DNA from: Fidelibacterota bacterium
GTDB lineage: Bacteria > Fidelibacterota > Fidelibacteria > Fidelibacterales > Fidelibacteraceae
Direction of reading: 5' to 3'
Assembly (NCBI GenBank): GCA_030629925.1
Contig: DAOVOB010000069.1
Coordinates: 1-6,391, forward strand
DNA length: 6,391 bases
Shown: positions 1 through 6,391 of the stretch, in pieces
How positions within the stretch are numbered: the stretch's first letter is position 1
How the letters are laid out: each line of letters opens with the position of its first letter
Made by a program: the position numbers and the translations under genes
The notes under the pieces: model-generated
Told to the model about the DNA's origin: nothing
Seen by the model: the letters and a program-made list of their open reading frames with translations, nothing else
Database searches by the model: none

Positions 1-1
1 A

Positions 2-619
2 ACCCTTTCTTTGCACGGCGACATGCTGCGCACGAAAAACGGCGAAACCATCCTCTCATCAGAGAACTCATTGGGAGTAACTCACGCTCTGCATCTTCTT
101 AAAGATCTGCGTTCTTCCTTCTCTGTTGGATACAGCTTGAATTTCCTCTTTGTCGATTATGGACAATCAGCCGGCCTTAGCGGTGATGGTTCAGACGGCA
201 TCGACTTGGGATCTGTTGCCGGTTTAGGCCTGGATCTGGGTATTCAGGCAAGTCTACGCAACCGTGCCTGGATGGGTATAGCAGTAAAGAATATCAATGC
301 TCCTAAATTGGGCAGTAGTGAAACCGAAGCACTGGCACCACGTAAATTCGTGGCCGGACTCGGCTACATGCCCTATTACGGATTAACGACCTCCTTTGAA
401 GTTGAAAAAATGCTAGGTTACGATGCGCAATATCGCATGGGACTGGATTACGCCATTATGGAATGGTTCAGTATTCGTGCGGGTGTATCCACCTACCCGT
501 CACAGCTGACCTTTGGCTTTGGCGTAAAAAAAGGCTTTATTAAAGTCGATTACGCCTATGTCAGTCACCCTGTGCTGAACGGAACGCATTTCTTCACTCT
601 GGAGATTTATAAACCATAA
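2..619 (+). CDS. PorV/PorQ-like outer-membrane beta-barrel protein, C-terminal part (5' truncated)
   Basis: The frame is open from base 2 to the TAA at 617-619, giving 205 residues with no start. The true start lies left of the window; the TTG at 11 and the ATG at 23 have no upstream signal and are probably internal. The visible part alternates short polar turns with strands rich in Gly and aromatic residues, for example VAGLGYMPYYGLTTSFEVEK and FGFGVKKGFIKVDYAY, as in an outer-membrane barrel. The ending, with an SHPVLNGTHFF-like last strand, resembles the C-termini of PorV/PorQ family proteins of the FCB group, where the last strand often reads HP.LG.TH. Family members are outer-membrane proteins; PorV carries type IX secretion substrates to the surface, but many paralogues have no known role. 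The final residues are IYKP rather than the usual terminal aromatic. There is no signal peptide to inspect. It probably shares a transcript with the next gene, which starts 20 bases downstream. Barrel nature is fairly sure; the exact subfamily is not. Confidence 0.75.
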   Translation, partial: TLSLHGDMLRTKNGETILSSENSLGVTHALHLLKDLRSSFSVGYSLNFLFVDYGQSAGLSGDGSDGIDLGSVAGLGLDLGIQASLRNRAWMGIAVKNINAPKLGSSETEALAPRKFVAGLGYMPYYGLTTSFEVEKMLGYDAQYRMGLDYAIMEWFSIRAGVSTYPSQLTFGFGVKKGFIKVDYAYVSHPVLNGTHFFTLEIYKP

Positions 620-639
620 ACCTGCATTGGCATAAAAGA

Positions 640-3216
640 ATGAAAAAATACTTTCACATACTTTTACTGATCCTCTTCCTTGTGCCGCTCGGGCTTATGG
701 CCGGGGAGAAGGTCGATATAAACAATGCGTCTGCGGAGACTCTCCGGCAGCTTCCTCTTCCCGAGGAAAGCATTCTTCTTATTGAAGAATATCTGCTTTA
801 TCACGGTGAGTTCACCTCTATCTACCAGATCCGCGAGATCAAAGGAATCAGTTATGAGGATTTTCTCTTACTGAAAGAACGGCTCGCGATCTTTCCCAAG
901 ATCATATATGATGTGACGGCAAATAAGATCGAGGATCGCTATTACAGATTAGAAAGCATGATGAATGACGAGGGTGCTTCGGAAGGATTGGTCGAAACAT
1001 GGATCGATCTCTTCACCAACCCACGGAATATCAATTCCATGCACTATTTTGATCTGGTAAACCTGCCTGCGGTATCCCCTTTGGATGCCTCGGCGGTCAT
1101 GAGACATCTTGCAGACGGCAATGAAATAAAATCGGCCCGCGATATGCGCGGACTTGAAGGCATTAGCTATTACGGCTATCGGAATATCTCCGATTATGTC
1201 CGTTATACCGATGACAGCACGGCGACCTGGAAAGGTTATTTGACCGCTACGGTCAAAGATTTTGCCGCGCAGATCTCACCGGATGATGATGGCGGCCTCA
1301 TGGACCAAGTCGTATACGACAAATACCCCTTGGATCAATATTACAAGTTCCATTTGAATTACGGACAAAAACTCAGCTTTGGATTGGCTTACACGCAATC
1401 GCTGAGTGAGGCAATGCCCGCATTCAATGATGATGACTATTATAACACTTTATTGGATTATGTGAACAGAGGAATACTTCCCGATTCCATTGGTTGGAAA
1501 ATCAAAAGATCAAGAGTTGAGCATATTGATTCTTTAAGGGAATTTGCTCCAAAGATCCCTTCAATTAAAGGCTATGCTCAAATCAATAATGTCTCTCTAG
1601 GAAAACTGGGCAAGATCAATAAATTGATCGTCGGAAATTATATTGCCTCTTTCGGACAAGGTGTGATCATGGAAACCGTGGATTATTTTACACCACGAAA
1701 ATCCGGCTACGGCTGGCGGAAACGCATGATCGGGATCACCGGCGATGCCTCAAGGGCACGTGCATATTCCCAGAATGGTTTTACAATGGAATACCAATTG
1801 AAATCCTTGTTTATTACACCTTTTATCGCTTACAATACTCGAGATGCTATTCTGAATTCGGACAGCTCCTTTTCGACCTTTATTCGTATGGAACCTCGTT
1901 TGGATAATGGATTGGGTGGCGAAGTTTACCTGGGCTTAATGGATAATGTTCATGAATTGCTCTACGGAAGCAATATCCGCTTTAAACCCATTTCAAACGG
2001 ACATATCGGCTTGACATTTTATGAGAGCCTTTACGATCGGGAACTGGATTTCCAGCCGGAAACTATTATCTCACGAATGGACAAATACCTGCGTCAGCTA
2101 GGTAACTCGGCCGACGCTGAGATCGCTGCCACTTATGAATCGCACGCGCAATCCGGTCTTTGGAAAAAAGCCAAAGCCTACCGTCGTGTTATGGGTATGG
2201 ATTTTTCTTATTCATTGAAAAATGTTGTATTTCAGGGTGAGATCGGTATTTTAGACAGGGACAGCACGGCATTCAACCTTGGAAAAAACGATGCCTATGC
2301 CTATGTATTGAACATGTACTGGCAATTTGAGAATTTTAATTTCTTGGTGCTTTACAGAAATTATGATCTTGAATATGATAATCCTTATCAGCGTTCTTTC
2401 TCGAATTATGCACGTTACAAAACATCGATCTATGAAGATATTTACTATCTCATGGATGACGCTTACGGTTTCTTGTATTCCGGTTCCTCACAGCCGCAGT
2501 CCGAAAAAGGACTTTACTATTCCTTCCGTTACCAACTGTCACGCTCGCTTATTGCGACCGTTGAACATGATATCTGGGAGCGCGTGGCAGACCGTGCGAA
2601 ATACAATCGCCTGGTCGCCCGTATGGAATATCGTCCGGTATTTAACTATCGTATCCGTCTGCGCCAAAAATGGCAAAGCCGCTACAACGAGAATTTCTTC
2701 ACATCAAACGTATATCGCTCCAATGAAACAATTCTGACCAATGAATTTCGTCTCTCACGCTTCGATCGGCTTCATTTTGATCTGATCTTTGGCTACACGG
2801 AATTCTCACCGCGTGCACGACTGGTTTACACTACCAGCGGCGGTACATCCATGGTTGGAAATGCAGGTTCATCGTCACGAGCAATTCGTGCGGGATTCAC
2901 ACATAATTTCAATAAACGTTTAAAGATCATTGCCTCAGGTATGGTTTATAACGGCTTTATCTGGAATTTTGAAGATACGGATTTCCGTATCACAAATTCA
3001 CCGGTAGATGCTTTCCGCGGATGGATAACTTTGTTTAGCAGGATCACGGACAATCTGTCACTGCGTTTCAAGTATACCGTCGATACGCGCCTGGATCAGA
3101 ACAACATCGTGGAAGCCTACATCGAACTTGATGATGGAACTCAGCTGCAGTTGAGTGATATAAATTATCGTATGTCTACAAATGATTTTAGACTACAATT
3201 GGATTATCGATTTTAA
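640..3216 (+). CDS. Helix-hairpin-helix outer-membrane beta-barrel protein
   Basis: The protein has 858 residues. Residues 1-21 form a signal peptide: MKK, a Leu/Ile-rich core, and likely cleavage after LMA. Residues 22-86 are a ComEA-like helix-hairpin-helix unit (VDINNASAETLRQLP, then IYQIREIKGIS). A second, more divergent unit covers about 131-189 (FDLVNLPAVSPLDASAV, then ARDMRGLEGISYYGY). From about 195 to the end the sequence is Tyr/Phe-rich with alternating strands, and it ends LQLDYRF; a terminal Phe is typical of BAM-assembled barrels. HhH units usually bind DNA without sequence specificity, but here they would sit in the periplasm, joined to a barrel. Similar HhH-plus-barrel proteins are widespread and mostly uncharacterised in Bacteroidota-like genomes, so a role in DNA uptake is only a guess and the HhH units may instead bind protein. 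The start is supported by the signal peptide directly following; the ribosome site (AAAAGA) is weak. Its neighbours 20 bases before and 21 after are also barrel genes. Confidence 0.85.
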   Translation: MKKYFHILLLILFLVPLGLMAGEKVDINNASAETLRQLPLPEESILLIEEYLLYHGEFTSIYQIREIKGISYEDFLLLKERLAIFPKIIYDVTANKIEDRYYRLESMMNDEGASEGLVETWIDLFTNPRNINSMHYFDLVNLPAVSPLDASAVMRHLADGNEIKSARDMRGLEGISYYGYRNISDYVRYTDDSTATWKGYLTATVKDFAAQISPDDDGGLMDQVVYDKYPLDQYYKFHLNYGQKLSFGLAYTQSLSEAMPAFNDDDYYNTLLDYVNRGILPDSIGWKIKRSRVEHIDSLREFAPKIPSIKGYAQINNVSLGKLGKINKLIVGNYIASFGQGVIMETVDYFTPRKSGYGWRKRMIGITGDASRARAYSQNGFTMEYQLKSLFITPFIAYNTRDAILNSDSSFSTFIRMEPRLDNGLGGEVYLGLMDNVHELLYGSNIRFKPISNGHIGLTFYESLYDRELDFQPETIISRMDKYLRQLGNSADAEIAATYESHAQSGLWKKAKAYRRVMGMDFSYSLKNVVFQGEIGILDRDSTAFNLGKNDAYAYVLNMYWQFENFNFLVLYRNYDLEYDNPYQRSFSNYARYKTSIYEDIYYLMDDAYGFLYSGSSQPQSEKGLYYSFRYQLSRSLIATVEHDIWERVADRAKYNRLVARMEYRPVFNYRIRLRQKWQSRYNENFFTSNVYRSNETILTNEFRLSRFDRLHFDLIFGYTEFSPRARLVYTTSGGTSMVGNAGSSSRAIRAGFTHNFNKRLKIIASGMVYNGFIWNFEDTDFRITNSPVDAFRGWITLFSRITDNLSLRFKYTVDTRLDQNNIVEAYIELDDGTQLQLSDINYRMSTNDFRLQLDYRF

Positions 3217-3225
3217 TTTTTTTAT

Positions 3226-3231
3226 AAAGGA
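3226..3231 (+). promoter_or_regulatory. Ribosome binding site deciding the start at 3238
   Basis: AAAGGA lies in an A/T-rich gap after the stop of the HhH-barrel gene. It is directly adjacent to the ATG at 3232, leaving no spacer, and six bases before the ATG at 3238, which is a normal spacing. It therefore favours the second ATG, shortening the product by two residues to begin MTRKH. It is the clearest Shine-Dalgarno-like site in the window; the other two visible starts have weak or no such site. Confidence 0.6.
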
Positions 3232-3237
3232 ATGAGT

Positions 3238-4566
3238 ATGACTCGTAAACACCTTTTAACATTATTTCTTATTATAACGCTAAGCGCGGGAAGCCTGTTT
3301 GGTCAAGCCTATTTTAAATACATGGGTTTGGAGAACATCAGCAAGAATACGGCTCGCAGTCTGGCACTTGGCGGGAACAGTCTGGCAATGGAGCAAAATC
3401 CGGTTGCAGGTTTGAACAACCCGGCCATGCTTTATAAAGCGATGGATGCTTTGGTCGTTTATTCTAACCTGAATATGGCGTCATTTATCGAACGTCGTTC
3501 TTTCCCTGTCCAGGACAGTTTTGGCGATTATCTTGCCGAAAATGATTATGTTTCAAATCGCTACTCGAGAATGGAAGGCGATCTGGCATTATATTATTCC
3601 CAGGAAGGATTTTCTGCCTCTGCCGGTTGGTATTCTTTAGAGAATTTCAACTACGATTATCAGGAAGAAATTCGCTCCGACCTTGGTAGCGGTGCTTATA
3701 TCCGTGATCCTCTGGCAGGATATCACAAAATAAATTTCTCCGGAATGACTCACGGTTTAAATGTTGCCCTGGCACATGATATCGGTAAACGTTTTGCCAT
3801 CGGTTATGCCTATACCCATTATTTTGGTTCTGGCTTTGAAGAAGGCTTCGGCGTTATTCCTATCTTAAATGACCCTAAATTGTCATCATCGGATACTACT
3901 TATTTTCCAGCAACACCAACAAATGGCACCGGCAGCAATGTTAATCTTGGATTGACTGCCAAAGTCACCGATCGCTTGCAGTTAGGGTTGTCTACCACGC
4001 TTGCCGGTATTTATACCATGGAAGGCACACACATGATCGCCGGAATGGATTCTTCACTCCTGCTTCCAGCCTATAGTATTGATGCCGATTCGGCTTACAA
4101 GGTCGTTATTGATCGCCCCAATACTTACTCATTATCTCTGCGTTACATTCCCAACAACGAATTGAAAACAACGCTTTATGCACAGTTTGATATTACAGAT
4201 TGGCCAGGTTATGCAGCTGGATATTTTGATTCGGCCGATTCTTTGGTCTCGCTTTTCTCACCTGAGTATTCACCATCTTGGGCACTTCGTGCGGGTATAG
4301 AACATGTGTTCTTTACCGGCGTTCCGCTGCGTTTTGGTTTTACTTACGAAAAGAATCCCATGAATAACGACATGAACCGCTCAACGATCAATATGGGTTC
4401 CGGTTGGTCATCTGATAACCTGACATTGGATATTGGCATTTTGATCTATCAAAATATGTATTATTACTCGGACCTCTTCCCTGTTGAAGATGAGGTGCGG
4501 GCAACGTTGGATAAAGTAAAAGAAAACGGACTGAGATTGAATGTTTCGCTTTCTTATGCATTCTAA
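3238..4566 (+). CDS. FadL/PorQ-like outer-membrane beta-barrel protein
   Basis: The protein has 442 residues counted from ATG 3238. An ATG at 3232 is in frame, but the AAAGGA at 3226-3231 abuts it, while 3238 lies six bases downstream of that site, so 3238 is preferred. The N-terminus (MTRKHLLTLFLIITL, then SAGSLFG) is a signal peptide, with cleavage near residue 22. The mature start carries the family pattern ARSLALGGNSLA (39-50) followed by LNNPAML (59-65). This A..LGG...NPA signature is shared by FadL/OmpP1, PorV, PorQ and related outer-membrane proteins. The remainder is barrel-like, with many Tyr/Phe/Gly strands, and ends LNVSLSYAF with a terminal Phe. FadL relatives pass hydrophobic compounds across the outer membrane, whereas PorV/PorQ relatives serve type IX secretion. 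The sequence alone does not decide between them. It is probably the last gene of a three-gene envelope operon, since a non-coding stretch with a hairpin follows. Confidence 0.8.
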   Translation: MTRKHLLTLFLIITLSAGSLFGQAYFKYMGLENISKNTARSLALGGNSLAMEQNPVAGLNNPAMLYKAMDALVVYSNLNMASFIERRSFPVQDSFGDYLAENDYVSNRYSRMEGDLALYYSQEGFSASAGWYSLENFNYDYQEEIRSDLGSGAYIRDPLAGYHKINFSGMTHGLNVALAHDIGKRFAIGYAYTHYFGSGFEEGFGVIPILNDPKLSSSDTTYFPATPTNGTGSNVNLGLTAKVTDRLQLGLSTTLAGIYTMEGTHMIAGMDSSLLLPAYSIDADSAYKVVIDRPNTYSLSLRYIPNNELKTTLYAQFDITDWPGYAAGYFDSADSLVSLFSPEYSPSWALRAGIEHVFFTGVPLRFGFTYEKNPMNNDMNRSTINMGSGWSSDNLTLDIGILIYQNMYYYSDLFPVEDEVRATLDKVKENGLRLNVSLSYAF

Positions 4567-4601
4567 CAATTGACAATTGACAATTGATAAAGGACAATTG
4601 A
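4567..4601 (+). repeat. CAATTGA heptamer array
   Basis: Three perfect head-to-tail copies of CAATTGA occupy 4567-4587, starting at the base after the TAA of the barrel gene. A fourth copy follows at 4595-4601 after the 7-base spacer TAAAGGA. Each unit contains the palindrome CAATTG, so the array can also pair with itself. The fourth copy overlaps the left arm of the hairpin at 4597-4633. It could be a simple slippage repeat, a protein-binding array, or the edge of a small mobile repeat. No function can be assigned from this window. Confidence 0.75.
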
Positions 4602-4633
4602 ATTATTTTCTGAGTGACAGATAATAATTCAAT
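4597..4633 (+). terminator. Interrupted hairpin after the envelope operon, possible terminator
   Basis: ATTGAATTATT at 4597-4607 is the exact reverse complement of AATAATTCAAT at 4623-4633. Inside it, after one T-T mismatch, TCTG (4609-4612) pairs with CAGA (4618-4621), leaving a five-base loop, AGTGA. That is 15 base pairs in 37 bases, beginning 31 bases after the stop codon of the preceding gene. The stem is A/T-rich and the nearest T run (4645-4650) lies 11 bases beyond it, so it is not a textbook intrinsic terminator. It may instead protect the 3' end of the transcript. The structure is directly visible; its role is inferred. Confidence 0.4.
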
Positions 4634-4670
4634 GTTTAAATGTGTTTTTTGAATTCGATAAAAATATTTT

Positions 4671-4727
4671 GAGACCGCATCGCGACAACGCGTTCCTACT
4701 GCGTCCGTCAACTGACAGATGCGCTTG
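4671..4727. repeat. GC-rich patch with nested inverted repeats, possible remnant of a dispersed repeat
   Basis: Within an otherwise A/T-rich gap this stretch is clearly richer in G and C. CGCATC at 4676-4681 is the inverse of GATGCG at 4718-4723. Inside it, CGCG at 4681-4684 and 4689-4692 form a four-base stem around ACAA. No convincing coding frame crosses it: a minus-strand frame does, but it continues antisense into the barrel gene and shows no protein character. The look is that of a decayed short interspersed palindromic element. With only one copy in the window this cannot be confirmed. Confidence 0.3.
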
Positions 4728-4771
4728 TAACGTGATTGAAAATGCTTGCTATGTAAATAATAAATAATATT

Positions 4772-6391
4772 ATGAAAAAAAAGAAAATATTTATCAGCAG
4801 TGTTCAAGACGAGTTTTCGAAAGAAAGGGAAGCTCTTTGGGAATATATTATTTCCGATGCTTTATTGGGTTTATTCTTTGATCCTTTTGCATTTGAGCAG
4901 TTACCCGCTATTGATCGTAGTGCAAAAGAAGTCTATCTTAAAGAGGTTGAGCAATGTGATATTTATCTGGGAATTCTAGGTAAAAATTACGGCTATGAAG
5001 ATAAACAAGGTATCTCCCCCACTGAAAGAGAATTTGATCACGCAACAAAATTGCATAAAACCAGATTCGTTTACCTTTCCTCTCATCAGTGGGATGAACG
5101 GCATCCGAAAGAACAAGAATTTGTTAGTAAAGCTCAAAATGCTGTTGTAAGAAAACAATTTAACACTTTGACGGAATTAAAATCCTCTGTGTATGCTTCA
5201 TTGATAAAATTTATGCTGGAACAGAATATTATTCAAAAAGCACCCTTTGATGCCAGTTTTAATATAAGAGCCAAAACAAATGATATCGACACGGATAAAT
5301 TAAAATGGTTTATCCGGCTTGCCAAATCCAAACGAGGGTTCCCCTTAGATGAAGAAGCGGATATTTCAACGATATTAACCCGCCTGAATATTATGGAAAA
5401 TGGGCAAATCCGGAATGCGGCTTTATTGCTTTTTGCTAAAGATCCTCAAAAATTCTTTATCAATTCAGAAGTCCGGTGCGCAAGATTTCACGGAAATATT
5501 GTTGAAAAACCCATTCCATCTTATAAAGTGTTCAAAGGCAATATTTTTGAATTGGTTGATCAATCCGTTGATTTTGTATTGTCAAAATTAGATTATCAAA
5601 TTGGGACACGTGCCGAAAGAACAAGCATACCCGGTTCATATGAGATTCCCCGGGAAATAATCACTGAAGCAATTGTAAATGCGATTGCCCATCGGGATTA
5701 TACGAGCAATGCAAGTGTTCAGATCATGATATTCAGGGACAGGATTGAGATCCTGAATCCGGGGACATTGCCTACAGGCTGGACAACTGAGAAGTTAAAG
5801 GGTTTGCACCCCTCAATTCCCGCCAATCAACTTTTAGCCGAACCGATGTACCTGGCAGGTTATATCGAACGCATGGGCACAGGCACATCGGATATGGTCA
5901 ATTTGGCAAAAGCTTCAAAATTAATGGAACCGGAATTCATACAGGATGACGGTTTTAAAGTTATTTTATACAGACCGGCGGTATCTACCGGGGAAGTTAG
6001 TGGGGAAGTTAGTGGGGAAGTTAAAAAGTTGCTTATGGTGCTGAACTCTGAAATGAAACGATCAGAAATTCAAGCATTATTGGATCTTAAACATGAAGAT
6101 TTTTTCAGAATAAACTATATAAACCCCGCATTAGAACTGGGTTTTATCGAAATGACCATTCCGGATAAACCCAACAGCCCAAATCAAAAATACAGGCTTA
6201 CGGAACAAGGAAAGATAATTAAAACACAAAATCTTTCATTCTCTACCGCGGAAGTTACTGGGGAAGCTAGTGGGGAAGCTAGTGGGGAAGTTAAAAAAAT
6301 CATCAAAATCATGAATTCTGAAATGAAGCGATCCGAAATTCAAGATCTTTTGGGGCTTAAACATGATGATTACTTTCGCGTTAATTATATA
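4772..6391 (+). CDS. DUF4062 / RecG-like GHKL ATPase / tandem Fic-like winged-helix protein (3' truncated)
   Basis: There are 540 codons without a stop, running off the right edge. The start is firm: an in-frame TAA lies at 4754-4756 and ATG 4772 is the first ATG after it, though no Shine-Dalgarno site precedes it. Residues 4-91 match DUF4062, a TIR-like fold (KIFISSVQDEFSKERE, then CDIYLGILGKNYGY, then SPTEREFDHA). From about 171 it follows the family annotated 'RecG-like ATP-binding protein': NAALLLFAKDP (215-225), VRCARF (234-239), the GHKL N-box EAIVNAIAHRDY (299-310), DRIEILNPGTLP (323-334) and ERMGTGT (366-372). Residues 406-417 and 492-507 are SGEV-type linkers, each preceding a Fic-like C-terminal winged helix (418-about 486, and 508 onward, cut). 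The usual AlbA_2 N-terminal domain is missing. DUF4062 often heads bacterial NLR-like defence proteins, so a defence or signalling role is plausible but unproven. Helicase activity is not implied. It reads more A/T-rich than the envelope genes and looks like an independent, possibly acquired unit. Confidence 0.85.
   Translation, partial: MKKKKIFISSVQDEFSKEREALWEYIISDALLGLFFDPFAFEQLPAIDRSAKEVYLKEVEQCDIYLGILGKNYGYEDKQGISPTEREFDHATKLHKTRFVYLSSHQWDERHPKEQEFVSKAQNAVVRKQFNTLTELKSSVYASLIKFMLEQNIIQKAPFDASFNIRAKTNDIDTDKLKWFIRLAKSKRGFPLDEEADISTILTRLNIMENGQIRNAALLLFAKDPQKFFINSEVRCARFHGNIVEKPIPSYKVFKGNIFELVDQSVDFVLSKLDYQIGTRAERTSIPGSYEIPREIITEAIVNAIAHRDYTSNASVQIMIFRDRIEILNPGTLPTGWTTEKLKGLHPSIPANQLLAEPMYLAGYIERMGTGTSDMVNLAKASKLMEPEFIQDDGFKVILYRPAVSTGEVSGEVSGEVKKLLMVLNSEMKRSEIQALLDLKHEDFFRINYINPALELGFIEMTIPDKPNSPNQKYRLTEQGKIIKTQNLSFSTAEVTGEASGEASGEVKKIIKIMNSEMKRSEIQDLLGLKHDDYFRVNYI
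5987..6022 (+). repeat. 12-bp tandem repeat, three units (linker 1)
   Basis: One unit, ACCGGGGAAGTT, is followed by two perfect copies of AGTGGGGAAGTT, encoding TGEV-SGEV-SGEV at residues 406-417. The array separates the ATPase part from the first winged-helix domain. Because the unit is a multiple of three, gain or loss of units changes linker length without breaking the frame. Comparable short repeated linkers of the TGEV/TPQV type are known before the Fic-like C-terminal domain in this family. Confidence 0.9.
6245..6292 (+). repeat. 12-bp tandem repeat, four units (linker 2)
   Basis: Four 12-bp units encode TAEV-TGEA-SGEA-SGEV at residues 492-507. The last unit, AGTGGGGAAGTT, is identical to the units of the first linker; the two middle units carry GCT in place of GTT, changing Val to Ala. 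The array precedes the second winged-helix domain and has one unit more than the first array. Confidence 0.9.

Larger units (their letters stand above)
5984..6391 (+). repeat. In-frame tandem duplication of linker plus winged-helix domain (second copy incomplete)
   Basis: Copy 1 runs 5984-6241 and copy 2 starts at 6242 and is cut at 6391; both open with TCTACC. Comparing 6020-6121 with 6290-6391, I count 74 of 102 bases and 24 of 34 residues identical, including the shared core NSEMKRSEIQ. The copies are 258 bp apart at the linker start and 270 bp apart after it, because the second linker holds one extra 12-bp unit. The frame is kept throughout. Confidence 0.85.

Noticed and set aside
2327..2737. 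Plus-strand open frame of 136 codons
   Set aside because: It lies wholly inside the HhH-barrel gene in another frame, has no ribosome site, and its protein shows no domain character.
4725..4763. Possible promoter before the gene at 4772 (TTGTAA or TTGAAA with A/T-rich hexamers such as TAATAA downstream)
   Set aside because: The spacings or the -10-like hexamers are poor, and A/T-rich DNA gives such matches by chance. A promoter is expected here but cannot be placed.
4388..4807. Minus-strand open frame of 139 codons crossing the intergenic gap
   Set aside because: It overlaps the ends of both plus-strand genes and the repeats between them. The stretch reading VGTRCRDAVS arises from the GC-rich palindromic patch, and the rest is antisense to real genes.
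4976..5158. Minus-strand open frame of 60 codons
   Set aside because: It is antisense to the DUF4062 region of the gene starting at 4772, and its Phe-rich composition is what reverse-complemented Lys/Glu codons give.
5400..5591. Plus-strand open frame of 63 codons
   Set aside because: It is a shadow of the ATPase gene in another frame; the 4772 frame carries the conserved motifs across the same stretch.
5987..6292. 12-bp repeats considered as a CRISPR or binding-site array
   Set aside because: The units are head-to-tail without spacers and are in frame, encoding a regular SGEV-type linker; they are coding repeats.
4772..6391. Calling the truncated gene a RecG DNA helicase
   Set aside because: No helicase motifs (Walker A, DEAD/DEAH-type box) are present. 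The similarity is to the family misleadingly annotated RecG C-terminal, which is a GHKL-type ATP-binding domain.

Overview
The window looks like chromosomal DNA from a Gram-negative bacterium of the Bacteroidota/Chlorobi/Ignavibacteria/Marinimicrobia-type (FCB) assemblage. This placement is inferred from the protein families and from weak ribosome binding sites, and no marker gene is present to fix it. Three of the four genes encode outer-membrane beta-barrel proteins of kinds common in that group.

Positions 2-4566 form a tight same-strand cluster. It starts with the C-terminal part of a PorV/PorQ-like barrel protein that is cut by the left edge. Next, 20 bases later, is an 858-residue protein with a signal peptide, two helix-hairpin-helix (HhH) modules and a very large predicted beta-barrel. 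After another 21 bases comes a FadL/PorQ-like barrel protein of 442 residues. The short gaps and shared envelope destination suggest one operon, with the first and third proteins acting as accessory barrels or partners of the large HhH-barrel protein. That partnership is inference.

Positions 4567-4771 are non-coding. They hold a CAATTGA heptamer array directly after the stop codon, an interrupted hairpin (possible transcript end), and a small GC-rich patch with nested inverted repeats that may be a remnant of a dispersed repeat.

From 4772 to the right edge runs a 540-codon reading frame with no stop, a gene cut by the window edge. It joins an N-terminal DUF4062 (TIR-like fold) domain to the central and GHKL-type ATPase part of the proteins usually annotated 'RecG-like ATP-binding'. 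These are followed by Fic-like C-terminal winged-helix domains in tandem duplicate, each preceded by an array of 12-bp repeats encoding (S/T)GE(V/A). The usual N-terminal Schlafen AlbA_2 domain of this family is absent and DUF4062 stands in its place. This gene is the most unusual object here and a candidate defence or stress-signalling gene. That role is inferred from domain company only.
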